Assembly: GCA_022826705.1 (NCBI GenBank)
Contig: JAJDUJ010000010.1
Location: 1 to 64,000, forward strand
Length of the DNA: 64,000 bases
Direction: 5' to 3'
Source of the DNA: Acidimicrobiia bacterium
GTDB taxonomy: Bacteria > Actinomycetota > Acidimicrobiia > Acidimicrobiales > Bin134
The position numbers were made by a program, and so were the translations under genes. Below are positions 56,293-64,000 of this stretch, piece by piece (position 1 is the stretch's first letter; each line of letters begins with the position of its first letter). The notes under the pieces are model-generated. The model did no database searches, had not been told where the DNA came from, and saw nothing but the letters and a program-made list of their open reading frames with translations.

Positions 56293-56796
56293 ATGGCATG
56301 GACGCTGCGCCGCCCCGCCGCCCGAGTGGTGCTGTTAGACCGGCATGGGCACATCTTCTTGATGCAGGCCAGCGATCCCATCGACCCCCACAAGGAGCCG
56401 TGGTGGGAGATTCCCGGCGGTGGGCTGGGACCCGGCGAGGACTCGGCCGCGGGCGCTCGTCGCGAGCTGTGGGAAGAGGCGGGGTTCGCCGACGTGGAGG
56501 TGGGTCCCTGCATCTGGACCCAGCACGTGGAGTTCGATTTCGCCGGTATCCACTTCGACTCCGATGAGCGCATCCACGTGGCCTGGTGCCCCGATGGGGG
56601 AGAGTGGAACCCCCAGCATTTGGAAGCGCTGGAGGCGGCCGCGTTCGAGGAGGCCCGTTGGTGGAGTTTGGAAGAGCTGTTGGCCTCTGATGAGAAGGTG
56701 TTGCCCGAACGGCTGCGGGAATTCTTGCCGGATGTGGTGGCCGGTCGACTGCCGTCGGAGCCCATAGACATAAGCCCTATAGACATCAGCCCTTAG
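56293..56796 (+). CDS. Nudix hydrolase
   Basis: 167 aa. The Nudix box reads GGGLGPGEDSAAGARRELWEEAGF, with the REUxEE core intact. The domain starts VVLLDRHGHIFLMQASDP. It begins at ATG 56293, since the upstream frame overlaps the promoter of the divergent LLM gene. The C-terminus has an exact short repeat, PIDIS twice, from a 15-bp tandem duplication (56761-56790). The substrate is unknown. Confidence 0.88.
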   Translation: MAWTLRRPAARVVLLDRHGHIFLMQASDPIDPHKEPWWEIPGGGLGPGEDSAAGARRELWEEAGFADVEVGPCIWTQHVEFDFAGIHFDSDERIHVAWCPDGGEWNPQHLEALEAAAFEEARWWSLEELLASDEKVLPERLREFLPDVVAGRLPSEPIDISPIDISP

Positions 56797-57041
56797 GGCA
56801 AGGGCTCTTCCCGATCCGCTGCCCTTACGGCGTAGGAGAAGATGATGGCGGGAGCGAGAACGAGGGAGCCAACGAGCAGGCAGACGATGATGGCGGTAAC
56901 CAGGGGGCTGCGGAAGCTGGTGGCGAAGCCGGTGAAGAAGAGGGCGGCGGCGGTTAGGTAGAGGAGGTAGCCCAGTCGCTGGCCGATAGTGGTCAGCTGA
57001 GCGATTCGTCGTCGTCGGGCCGCGAGGTTGTCGGGGCTCAC
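56793..57041 (-). CDS. Small two-helix membrane protein
   Basis: 82 aa. A basic N-terminus (LAARRRRIAQL) precedes two hydrophobic helices, GYLLYLTAAALFFTGFA and AIIVCLLVGSLVLAPAIIF. Its ATG overlaps the stop of the glycosyltransferase gene, so it is translationally coupled to it. Similar short proteins of unknown function are common in Acidimicrobiia-like genomes. Its 3' end overlaps the convergent Nudix stop. Confidence 0.75.
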   Translation of the reverse strand: MSPDNLAARRRRIAQLTTIGQRLGYLLYLTAAALFFTGFATSFRSPLVTAIIVCLLVGSLVLAPAIIFSYAVRAADREEPLP

Positions 57042-58072
57042 GGGAGCCAGCCCGCGTCGTCCAAGAGTGCGACCAGGTCCGCTCGGACCCGCTCCAAGGA
57101 GAAGTGTCGTTGGGCGATGGCCTGATTCTGGTCCAATAGGTCGGTGTCGGGGGAGTCCAAGAACGCACGCACCTCGTGCAGGCGGTCGGGGGAGAACCAG
57201 CGGAACCCGAACTCAGCCAATTCGTCGGCCACGGGGTAGCTGCCCACCACGCAGGGGCGCCGCCAGATAGCCGCCTCCACAGGGGGATTGCCGAACCCCT
57301 CCCACATGGAGGGAAAAACCACCAGGTCAGCGGCGGCATAGATGTCGGGGGTGCGAGCCACCGGCCGATGGATCACCGGACAGCGGGCGTTGGCCAGCAG
57401 CTGCTCCAAGGTGGCGTCGTAGCCCTCTTCGGCCTGCCCCATCAGCCAATAGACGCCTTTCAGCTCTTCGGCGATGGCGATGGCCACCGGAATGTTCTTG
57501 CGGGGAATGGCCCGAACCGGGTGGGCCACCAGCAGGGCATCATCGGCCACTCCCAGACTCTTCCTCATCGCGGCTCGGTCGCCCTCGGGGCGATGGGTGT
57601 CGAATCCGTTGTAGATCACCGTTGCCTCGAGACCTCGCTGGGCGAACTGCTCGGCGGTGAGCCGATTGATCACCACGTGGCGCCACCGGGGGTCGTGGGC
57701 GGGCAACTCGGTCACCGAGGCAAACCGCTCTCGCTGCCAGGGAGGGTCGTGGTGGTGGAGGATGGCGGGGCGACCGGCCAGCGTCCGGGCCACGGTGCGG
57801 GCTGCCGAGAGGTTCAGCGGGATGGTGCAGAGGTTCTCCACCACCACCAAGTCGACGTCGGCCACCGCGGCGGCGAACTCGTCGGGGTCAGGACCGTCAA
57901 GCTGGCCGATGCCCAAACCCGGTACCAGCCGGTCAACCGGACCCTCCGCGGCCACCGTCACCATTTCGAAGCCGATTTCGGTGAGCATCTCTTGCCAGAG
58001 GCGGGCAACGATAGACACGCCGTCGCTCAATCCCAGTCGAAATGAGACGATCGCGCCCCGTGCCATTCCCAC
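57038..58072 (-). CDS. Glycosyltransferase (GT4-like)
   Basis: 344 aa. The C-terminal half is GT-B: LLVAHPVRAIPRKNIPVAIAIA, then AADLVVFPSMWEGFGNPPVE, followed by WRRPCVVGSYPVADEL. The E-x7-E-like end fits retaining GT4 enzymes. The N-terminal half has HHHDPPWQRERF, a conserved-looking His-rich loop. It transfers sugar from a nucleotide donor; the acceptor is unknown. It diverges from a glucosylglycerate-hydrolase-like gene, which suggests a shared sugar-solute pathway. Confidence 0.85.
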   Translation of the reverse strand: MGMARGAIVSFRLGLSDGVSIVARLWQEMLTEIGFEMVTVAAEGPVDRLVPGLGIGQLDGPDPDEFAAAVADVDLVVVENLCTIPLNLSAARTVARTLAGRPAILHHHDPPWQRERFASVTELPAHDPRWRHVVINRLTAEQFAQRGLEATVIYNGFDTHRPEGDRAAMRKSLGVADDALLVAHPVRAIPRKNIPVAIAIAEELKGVYWLMGQAEEGYDATLEQLLANARCPVIHRPVARTPDIYAAADLVVFPSMWEGFGNPPVEAAIWRRPCVVGSYPVADELAEFGFRWFSPDRLHEVRAFLDSPDTDLLDQNQAIAQRHFSLERVRADLVALLDDAGWLP

Positions 58073-58127
58073 GAGGTAACCAGATATACCGGAAATGTGA
58101 GACTTTGAAGATCAGGAGGGGGAAGAA

Positions 58128-59285
58128 ATGGATGGGCCAGGAGAGTATGACCGTTCCGCGGTGCGGCAGGCGGCTCGAGCCGTTTTGGAGGCCCATTGGG
58201 TTCCCGAGGGCTATGCCGTCCCGAATCCTGCAACGTACCCCTGGCAGTGGCTGTGGGATTCCTGCTTCCACGCGGTGTGCTGGGCTGAGTTGGGCGACGA
58301 TCGCGGCCTGACCGAGCTTCAAACCGCGCTGTCGGTGCAGGGCGCCGACGGATTCGTCCCCCACATGAACTATGTGCGCCATCCCGGGGTGGCGGCCGAT
58401 CTGTGGGGTCGAGATGACGCTTCGTGCATCACCCAGCCCCCCATGTACGGACATGCCGTTGCCGAACTGGTGCGGCGGGGGGTGGACGTGAGCGAGGAGA
58501 CGGTGGCCAAGGCCGAGCACGGGCTGCGGTTCCTGCTCGTTGATCGCCGCCGCCTTGCCAACGGGCTGGTGGCGCTGTGCCATCCCTGGGAGAGCGGGGC
58601 TGACGACAGTCCTCGCTGGGACGACTTCTGCCCTGGTGGGTTCTCTCTGGATTCTTGGCGACGAGCAAAGAACCGGCTCGTCGCGTCGATTGAGCTCAGC
58701 CCTGCTGGATCTCCCGTGGCCAACCCGGCATTCGAATCCGCGTCGGCGGGGTTCAACGCCTTGGTGGTGTTCAACGCCCGGGAGCTGGCCACGGTGTCCG
58801 GACGCTCAGAGACAACCGGGCATGCCGATGAGCTGGCGGAGTGCCTGGCCGATCAGTGGGATCAATCCCTCCGCACGTGGGCGGACGCCGGGATGGCGGA
58901 GTCGGGTTCGGGGCGGGCTCGCACACTCGACGGCCTGCTGCCGATGCTGGTTGCCGCGGAGACCGACCGGATTGATGCCGTGGCTGGCGCCCTGATCGAT
59001 CCATCGGCCTACGGCGGGTGGTGCGGCCCCGCTGGTGTTCATCGAGGGGAACCTGGATTCGACCCCCGCTCGTATTGGCGGGGGCCGGCCTGGCCCCAGC
59101 TCAGCTATCTGATGTGGGTGGGCCTGCGTACACACGGGCGGCACGAAGCTGCGGAGGCAGTGGCCTCGGCCACCGTCAGGGGTGCTATGCGGAGTGGTTT
59201 CTCCGAGTATTGGAACCCTGACGACGGAACCGGCTGCGGGGCCGCGCCCCAGTCATGGACGGCACTGGCGGCGCTGATGGCCTGA
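58128..59285 (+). CDS. GH63-like glycoside hydrolase (glucosylglycerate/mannosylglycerate hydrolase type)
   Basis: 385 aa from ATG 58128, with AGGAGGGGG just upstream as a strong ribosome-binding site. Motifs are PWQWLWDSCFHAVCWAELG, GFVPHMNY, CHPWESGADDSPRWDD with paired acids, SYWRGPAWPQL and SEYWNPDDGTGCGAAPQSW. These fit the (alpha/alpha)6 trehalase-like fold of GH63 glucosylglycerate and mannosylglycerate hydrolases. The family member usually has more than 420 residues, so this is a little short. Substrate is inferred. Confidence 0.85.
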   Translation: MDGPGEYDRSAVRQAARAVLEAHWVPEGYAVPNPATYPWQWLWDSCFHAVCWAELGDDRGLTELQTALSVQGADGFVPHMNYVRHPGVAADLWGRDDASCITQPPMYGHAVAELVRRGVDVSEETVAKAEHGLRFLLVDRRRLANGLVALCHPWESGADDSPRWDDFCPGGFSLDSWRRAKNRLVASIELSPAGSPVANPAFESASAGFNALVVFNARELATVSGRSETTGHADELAECLADQWDQSLRTWADAGMAESGSGRARTLDGLLPMLVAAETDRIDAVAGALIDPSAYGGWCGPAGVHRGEPGFDPRSYWRGPAWPQLSYLMWVGLRTHGRHEAAEAVASATVRGAMRSGFSEYWNPDDGTGCGAAPQSWTALAALMA

Positions 59286-59319
59286 GCTGGCTGTGCTGAT
59301 GGCCTGATCTGGCCGGGCC

Positions 59320-59877
59320 TCAGAGCCTGATGTCCTCCATGGTTCCGATGATGAGCAGACCCTTGTAGCTGTGTACGAAGCAGGAGATGCGCCGACGGGA
59401 CTCCTCACCCTCCCAGTCGGTGCGGCTGGGGGTGATCATGCCGATGTCGAGCTGAGACTTCTCGTAGACGAGTCCGACGAAGGGCTCGAACTGGTCGTAG
59501 CACTGTTCCTGACCCCAGCTGTTGACCGCTTCCTCTCCGGGATAGGGGGTGCCGGGTGGGGCGTCATAGACCACAATGGCGTACACCTGGGCATTGTGGG
59601 GTCGGGTGCAGCCGATGGCGGTGGTCAGCTGGGCCAGTAAGTCGTTGCGGTCCCGGTAGGTGTACTGGTTGAAGCATGTCCCAACGAGGAGGTCGTAGGG
59701 ATCGGTGACGGTCCCCTCGAACCGGTCGTGCAGGTCCTCTTCGGTGGGCAGGAGGTCGGGTTCGGCGGTGGGCTGCACAAACACCTCGTCGAGAAGCGAC
59801 TCCTCGGTTTCATCCCCTCCGCATCCGGCTGCCGCCAGCGCCAATGCCAGCACTAGGGGGAGGAAGAAGCGCTTCAT
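59320..59877 (-). CDS. Septum-formation-domain lipoprotein
   Basis: 185 aa from ATG 59877. The signal peptide ends with lipobox LALAAAGCGG. The mature part has the actinobacterial septum-formation-like pattern: LLVGTCFNQYTY, then IGCTRPHNAQVYAIVVY, YPGEEAVNSWGQEQCYDQF and FVGLVYEKSQLDIGMITPS, with four Cys that probably form disulfides. It follows the sortase gene by 13 bases and may be co-transcribed. Its role in division is inference from the family. Confidence 0.78.
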   Translation of the reverse strand: MKRFFLPLVLALALAAAGCGGDETEESLLDEVFVQPTAEPDLLPTEEDLHDRFEGTVTDPYDLLVGTCFNQYTYRDRNDLLAQLTTAIGCTRPHNAQVYAIVVYDAPPGTPYPGEEAVNSWGQEQCYDQFEPFVGLVYEKSQLDIGMITPSRTDWEGEESRRRISCFVHSYKGLLIIGTMEDIRL

Positions 59878-59890
59878 GGAATCCAGCACA

Positions 59891-61288
59891 TCAGTAGGAG
59901 GGCAGAACTCGGTCGATATGCCAGAACGCCATGAACAACACAATGAGGAAGGGCACCGTGGATAGAGCGTAGGCCGGGAGCTTCCTCCACCGATGACCGG
60001 CGAAGAGGGCTGAGAACCAAATGGCCATCGCGGCCAGGCCCCACAAGACAGCCGGGATCAGCCCGTCAGAATCTCCGTCGAGGCCTTCGCCGAAGGAATC
60101 AGCCGTCGGCGATGCTGCTGCTGCGGCTGCTGTTTCCTCTTCTTCTTCATCTTCTTCTTCTGTTTCTGGGGTCGGGTCCGCGGTCGGCGTAGAGGCGGGC
60201 GTCGGAGTCGTCGCCTCATCGGTGGGCTCGGGTTCGGGCGTCGAAGTTGCCGTCTCGTCGGCGGGTTCAGGTTCGGGCGTCGCGGTCGTCGCCTCGTCGG
60301 CAGGTTCGGGGGCGGGGGTTGGAGTGATCGTCTGGTTGCTGGACTCCACTCCATCCACATTCTCGTCGGCCAGCTGAAGCGCAGACTGCTGTTGTTGCCC
60401 GGGTCGGGGGTACGTAGGGGCGGGTTCGCCCACTAGTTCCCCTATCACGATGATTCGCTGGCGGGCAGAGCCCTTGGGGTGACAAGCCGTCAGAGTGAGC
60501 CGGTTGGGGTGGACGGGGAAATCCTGATCGAGGACCTCAACCGCGGTGGGGGGGACGATGAGGTGTCCGAATCCCTCTCCCTGCTCCAGCACTCTGTAAA
60601 TGAACTCCCCTTGGATGGTGGTGATGATTATCTCGTCTCCGGGGAGCAACTCATCGATTTCGCCGAATGGTGCGCCATAGGTGGTTCGGTGGCCGGCGAT
60701 GGCCGCATTTCCCTCTTGTCCGAGCATGGCAGTGGCTGGATAGTGGCCGGGCCCCTTGCGGAGATCGCCAACCCTCACGCCCTCCACAACGGTCTTGTCC
60801 AGTCCGATGCGGGGGATCTGGATCCGGGCGATGGCCGATCCCTGATCTCGGTAGAGCATGGCCAGCCATTCCGGGTGGGGAGTGGGTGGTGGCTGGGGAT
60901 CTCCGGCTGGCTCCGCAGTGGGAGTAGGAGTGGGAGTCGGGCTCGGAGACGGCAGGCTTGGGTTGGGGTCGTCGGCAGACCGAGGAGCCTCGATGGGCTC
61001 GGGGGTGGCCGTGGGGTCAGCAGTGTCGGTGGAATCAGCGGCGACGGAAGGAGGCGGGGCGGGCTCCCAAGCGCTGGATGCCTCCAGCAGGTCGGAGAAG
61101 TCGTCGTCCAGATCTTGTTGGGCCCGGGCTTCGATGACACCAGTTCCCCAGAGCTGGAATATACCGAACAGCAGAATGATGAGCCCGAGGGCAATGATGG
61201 TCTTTCCGAGTGTGCCCAGAACCCGTACAACCGTCACGGCGAAATTGTACGGGGACGAGGGGGACAACCCATGTCGTGCGTGAGCCAT
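59891..61288 (-). CDS. Class E-like sortase with low-complexity repeats
   Basis: 465 aa. An N-terminal membrane anchor (TIIALGLIILLFGIFQLWG) leads to a Pro/Thr-rich linker and the sortase core (about 165-300). Catalytic His is in AIAGHRTTYGAPF, Cys in LTLTACHPKG and Arg in SARQR. A Thr/Pro/Glu tail with about three copies of a 13-residue repeat and a poly-Glu run follows. Two C-terminal membrane helices end the chain. The enzyme attaches or processes surface proteins. The tail is odd; most class E sortases end soon after the catalytic Arg. Confidence 0.88.
   Translation of the reverse strand: MAHARHGLSPSSPYNFAVTVVRVLGTLGKTIIALGLIILLFGIFQLWGTGVIEARAQQDLDDDFSDLLEASSAWEPAPPPSVAADSTDTADPTATPEPIEAPRSADDPNPSLPSPSPTPTPTPTAEPAGDPQPPPTPHPEWLAMLYRDQGSAIARIQIPRIGLDKTVVEGVRVGDLRKGPGHYPATAMLGQEGNAAIAGHRTTYGAPFGEIDELLPGDEIIITTIQGEFIYRVLEQGEGFGHLIVPPTAVEVLDQDFPVHPNRLTLTACHPKGSARQRIIVIGELVGEPAPTYPRPGQQQQSALQLADENVDGVESSNQTITPTPAPEPADEATTATPEPEPADETATSTPEPEPTDEATTPTPASTPTADPTPETEEEDEEEEETAAAAAASPTADSFGEGLDGDSDGLIPAVLWGLAAMAIWFSALFAGHRWRKLPAYALSTVPFLIVLFMAFWHIDRVLPSY
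60206..60318 (-). repeat. 39-bp tandem repeats in the sortase tail
   Basis: About three diverged 39-bp units encode a 13-residue pattern of the type TPEPEPADETATS. They are in frame, so copy-number change would lengthen or shorten the stalk without breaking the gene. Confidence 0.7.
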
Positions 61289-61361
61289 CAGTTGAACTTG
61301 CCGGTAGGGCTGCGGCTGGCCGCCTGTGTAGATGGGCGGGCGGGATGGATACGGTGGGGCA

Positions 61362-62897
61362 ATGAAGGTAGCTCTGAGTGTGCGGGACTTCTTGGATCGG
61401 GCCGAGACGGTGTACGGCGACCGGTTGGGGATCGTGGACGAACCGGATCAACCGGCCGAAGGGTGGGGCGAGCTGACCTACTCCCGTATGGCCGAACTAG
61501 CCCGAGCCCAGGCCGCCGCGTTGGACGAGCACGGGATCGGATTCGGGGAGCGAGTGGCCATCGTCTCCCACAACGCGGCCCGGCTTATGGTCTCCTTGTT
61601 CGGGGTGAGCGGATACGGCCGAGTGTGCGTGCCCATCAACTTCCGGCTCAACGAAGAGGAGATCAGATACATCGTGGAGCATTCCGGAGCCACGATGCTG
61701 CTGATTGATCCGGAGTTGGAAGACGCATTGGCCGACGTGGACTGCCGCCACCGCTATGTGATCGGCGCAGAATCCGACCAAGCCCTCTACCGATTCGACG
61801 TGGAGCCCGAATCATGGACTCCGGACGAAGAGGCCACTGCCACCATCAACTACACCTCGGGCACCACTGCCCGCCCCAAGGGTGTGCAGATGACCCATCG
61901 CTCGCTGTGGCTGAACGCCACCACCTTTGGCTGGGCGGCCGGGGTGGGCGACCGGGACGTGTATCTCCACACCCTGCCCATGTTCCACTGCAACGGGTGG
62001 GGTATGCCCTACGCCATCAGCGGTGCCGGTGCTTGCCACATCGTGCTGCGCAAGGTTGACGGCGCGGAGATCCTGCGCCGGGTAGAACACCATGGTGTGA
62101 CCTACCTGTGCGGGGCCCCAGCGGTGGTGGCCGCCGTTTTGGATGCGGCTCAAGATTGGGAAGGGGAGATTCCCGGTTCGGGACGAGTGCGAATGACGGT
62201 GGCCGGAGCACCTCCGCCCACCCGCACCATCGAGCGGATGGAGACTGAGTTGGGCTGGGAGTTCATGCAGCTCTACGGCCTCACCGAGACTGCGCCCTAT
62301 CTGACCATGAACCGCCGCCGGGCGGAATGGGACCACCTGAGCCCGGCCGAACGGGCGGTCAAGCTATCCCGCCAGGGCGTTCCGGCGCTGGGCATTTCGC
62401 TGGACGTAGACGAATCGGGCGAGGTGCTGGCCCGGGGCAACCACGTGCTGGAGGGGTACTGGGAGCAGCCCGACGCCTCGGCCGAGGCCCTGGCTGGGGG
62501 TTGGTTCCACACTGGCGACGGCGGCCTCATCGACGAGGAGGGCTACCTCACCCTTTCGGACCGCAAGAAAGACGTGATCATCTCCGGCGGGGAGAACGTG
62601 TCGTCGATCGAGGTGGAGGATGCTCTGTTCGCCCACGAAGCGGTGGCTGAGGTGGCCGTGATCGGCGTGCCCGACGAGAAGTGGGGTGAGACGGTGAAGG
62701 CCCTGGTGGTGCTGGCCCTCGGCACGTCGGCGACCGAGGACGACCTGATTCAGCACTGCCGGAGCCGCCTCGCCCACTACAAGTGCCCCACCTCGGTGGA
62801 GTTCCGCGAAGAGCTGGCCCGCACCGCCACCGGCAAGCTCCAGAAGTACCGCCTGCGCGAGCCCTACTGGGCCGGCCACGACCGCCAGATCAACTGA
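61362..62897 (+). CDS. AMP-dependent acyl-CoA synthetase (fatty-acid/AlkK-like)
   Basis: 511 aa from ATG 61362; ten more residues upstream are open but not conserved-looking. The adenylation loop is INYTSGTTARPKGVQMTHR. A further conserved block is TLPMFHCNGWGMPYAI, typical of medium/long-chain fatty acid and aryl acid ligases. The hinge GDGGLIDEEGYLTLSDRKKD and the lysine of LARTATGKLQKY are present. The specific acid is unknown. It is convergent with fumarase. Confidence 0.92.
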   Translation: MKVALSVRDFLDRAETVYGDRLGIVDEPDQPAEGWGELTYSRMAELARAQAAALDEHGIGFGERVAIVSHNAARLMVSLFGVSGYGRVCVPINFRLNEEEIRYIVEHSGATMLLIDPELEDALADVDCRHRYVIGAESDQALYRFDVEPESWTPDEEATATINYTSGTTARPKGVQMTHRSLWLNATTFGWAAGVGDRDVYLHTLPMFHCNGWGMPYAISGAGACHIVLRKVDGAEILRRVEHHGVTYLCGAPAVVAAVLDAAQDWEGEIPGSGRVRMTVAGAPPPTRTIERMETELGWEFMQLYGLTETAPYLTMNRRRAEWDHLSPAERAVKLSRQGVPALGISLDVDESGEVLARGNHVLEGYWEQPDASAEALAGGWFHTGDGGLIDEEGYLTLSDRKKDVIISGGENVSSIEVEDALFAHEAVAEVAVIGVPDEKWGETVKALVVLALGTSATEDDLIQHCRSRLAHYKCPTSVEFREELARTATGKLQKYRLREPYWAGHDRQIN

Positions 62898-62918
62898 CTC
62901 GATCAGTCAATTAGTCAG

Positions 62919-64000
62919 CTAGCTGATGGCCACCGGGGTGGAAACCTCGGTGAAGAAGTCGTTGCCCTTGTTGTCGGTCACGATGAAGGCGGGGAAGTCC
63001 TCCACCTCGATGCGGAACACCGCCTCCATGCCCAGTTCGGGGTATTCCAGCACCTCCACCTTGCGGATCGAGTCTTTGGCCAGGCGGGCCGCGGGGCCGC
63101 CGATTGATCCCAGGTAGAACCCGCCGTGGCGGGCGCAGGCGTCGACCACTTGGCGGGACCGGTTGCCCTTGGCCAGCATCACCAGGCTGCCCCCGGCCGC
63201 CTGGAACTGGTCCACATAGGCGTCCATGCGCCCCGCGGTGGTGGGACCGAACGATCCGGAGGCATAGCCCTCGGGAGTCTTGGCCGGACCGGCGTAGTAC
63301 ACCGGATGGTCGCGCAAGTAATCGGGCATGGGCTCTCCGGCGTCCAAACGCTCCTTGATTTTGGCGTGGGCCAAGTCGCGGCCCACCACCAGGGTGCCAG
63401 TGAGCGACAGCCTGGTCTTCACCGGATATTTCGACAGCTCGGCCTGGATGTCGGCCATGGGCTGATCCAAGTCGATGCGCACCACCTGGCCGCTCAGGTC
63501 TTCATCGGTTACCTCGGGCAGGAACCGGGCCGGGTCGGTCTCCAGCTGCTCCAGGAAAATCCCCTCAGAGGTGATCTTGCCCAGGGCTTGGCGGTCGGCT
63601 GAGCACGAAACCGCCACCCCCACGGGGCAGGAGGCGCCGTGGCGGGGGAGCCGGATCACCCGAACGTCATGGCAGAAGTACTTGCCGCCGAACTGGGCGC
63701 CGATGCCGAATTGCCGGGTCAGCTCCAGTATGCGGTCTTCCCACTCAAGGTCCCGGTAGGCGTGTCCGGTCTCTGATCCCTGTGTGGGCAGTGTGTCGAG
63801 GTAATGGGCCGAGGCGTACTTCGCCACCTTAAGCGTGTACTCCGCAGAGGTTCCGCCGATCACCACCGCCAAGTGGTAGGGCGGGCAGGCCGCGGTGCCC
63901 AGGGTGCGGAGCTTCTCGTCCATAAAGCGGGTGAGCGAGTCGGGGTTGAGCAGCGCCTTGGTCTCCTGGAACAAGTACGACTTGTTGGCCGAGCCGCCAC
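62919..64000 (-). CDS. fumA: Fumarate hydratase class I, 3' part
   Basis: The frame is open through the window edge, so only the C-terminal 359 codons are seen (the 5' end lies beyond 64000). The [4Fe-4S]-type class I enzyme is recognised by [33 protein letters not shown], the second Cys block [30 protein letters not shown] and [11 protein letters not shown]. It hydrates fumarate to malate in the TCA cycle. The N-terminal domain is missing only because the window ends. Confidence 0.95.
   Translation of the reverse strand, partial: GGSANKSYLFQETKALLNPDSLTRFMDEKLRTLGTAACPPYHLAVVIGGTSAEYTLKVAKYASAHYLDTLPTQGSETGHAYRDLEWEDRILELTRQFGIGAQFGGKYFCHDVRVIRLPRHGASCPVGVAVSCSADRQALGKITSEGIFLEQLETDPARFLPEVTDEDLSGQVVRIDLDQPMADIQAELSKYPVKTRLSLTGTLVVGRDLAHAKIKERLDAGEPMPDYLRDHPVYYAGPAKTPEGYASGSFGPTTAGRMDAYVDQFQAAGGSLVMLAKGNRSRQVVDACARHGGFYLGSIGGPAARLAKDSIRKVEVLEYPELGMEAVFRIEVEDFPAFIVTDNKGNDFFTEVSTPVAIS

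Noticed and set aside
60021..60377. Ser/Val/Gly repeat protein on the plus strand opposite the sortase tail
   Set aside because: It mirrors the low-complexity repeat of the sortase; no start signal or neighbour supports it.

Overview
The window is GC-rich, densely coded DNA from a high-GC Gram-positive bacterium (Actinomycetota). The gene set points to an actinobacterium such as a member of the Acidimicrobiia: a DUF222/HNH endonuclease, a DUF3040 protein, several F420/LLM-type oxidoreductases and a deazaflavin-dependent (DDN-type) reductase, a class E-like sortase, a septum-formation-domain lipoprotein, and an HTH-citrate synthase fusion. The taxonomic placement is inference from gene content. 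No rRNA, tRNA, CRISPR array or intact transposase was seen.

Region 1 (about 1-13.4 kb) is an accessory defence island. On the minus strand lies a type I restriction-modification operon, hsdM-hsdS, followed by only the first 56 codons of hsdR. Next come an ApeA-like HEPN protein, a DUF433 antitoxin with a truncated PIN-like partner, a TOPRIM-domain protein with an Abi_C protein upstream on the same strand, and a frameshifted PLD-type nuclease. The island ends with a small membrane ORF, a DUF3644 HEPN-like protein, a DUF3800 protein preceded by a multi-helix RNA-like leader, and a DUF222/HNH endonuclease. Broken genes sit beside intact ones, as is usual in turnover-prone islands.

Region 2 (13.4-29.3 kb) is ordinary chromosome. 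It holds a Nudix hydrolase, DNA polymerase IV, a DUF3040 protein, the MoxR-DUF58-transglutaminase triad, a DUF2889 protein and an MFS exporter. It continues with a DUF7065-like protein coupled to a zinc alcohol dehydrogenase, two LLM oxidoreductases flanking GTP cyclohydrolase II, an acyl-CoA ligase and a PPOX-fold protein. Region 3 (29.3-36.4 kb) is a betaine/choline module: a fused double-domain permease, its ATPase, a TetR regulator, a GMC choline-dehydrogenase-like enzyme and the binding lipoprotein. Region 4 (36.4-40.2 kb) is a minus-strand cluster of a DegT-fold enzyme with His in place of the PLP lysine, a DDN-type reductase and two amidohydrolases.

Region 5 (40.4-49.8 kb) carries methylmalonyl-CoA mutase (small and large subunits) and MeaB in one overlapping operon. 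Next is a pair of overlapping P-loop ATPase genes of unknown function, with a 40-bp dyad across the first start codon. Two divergent citrate synthase homologues follow, one with an N-terminal HTH domain; they share an AT-rich, palindrome-filled promoter region. Region 6 (49.8-54.8 kb) is a polar amino-acid ABC transporter (Aap-like). Region 7 (55-64 kb) holds a LLM monooxygenase, a Nudix hydrolase, a small membrane protein, a glycosyltransferase, a GH63-like glucosylglycerate-hydrolase-type enzyme, the septum-type lipoprotein, the sortase, a second acyl-CoA ligase and the 3' part of class I fumarase running off the end.

The best candidates for undescribed biology are the two-ATPase operon with its dyad (45.25-47.34 kb), the structured leader of the DUF3800 gene (10.94-11.02 kb), and the TOPRIM/Abi_C pair (5.4-8.07 kb).
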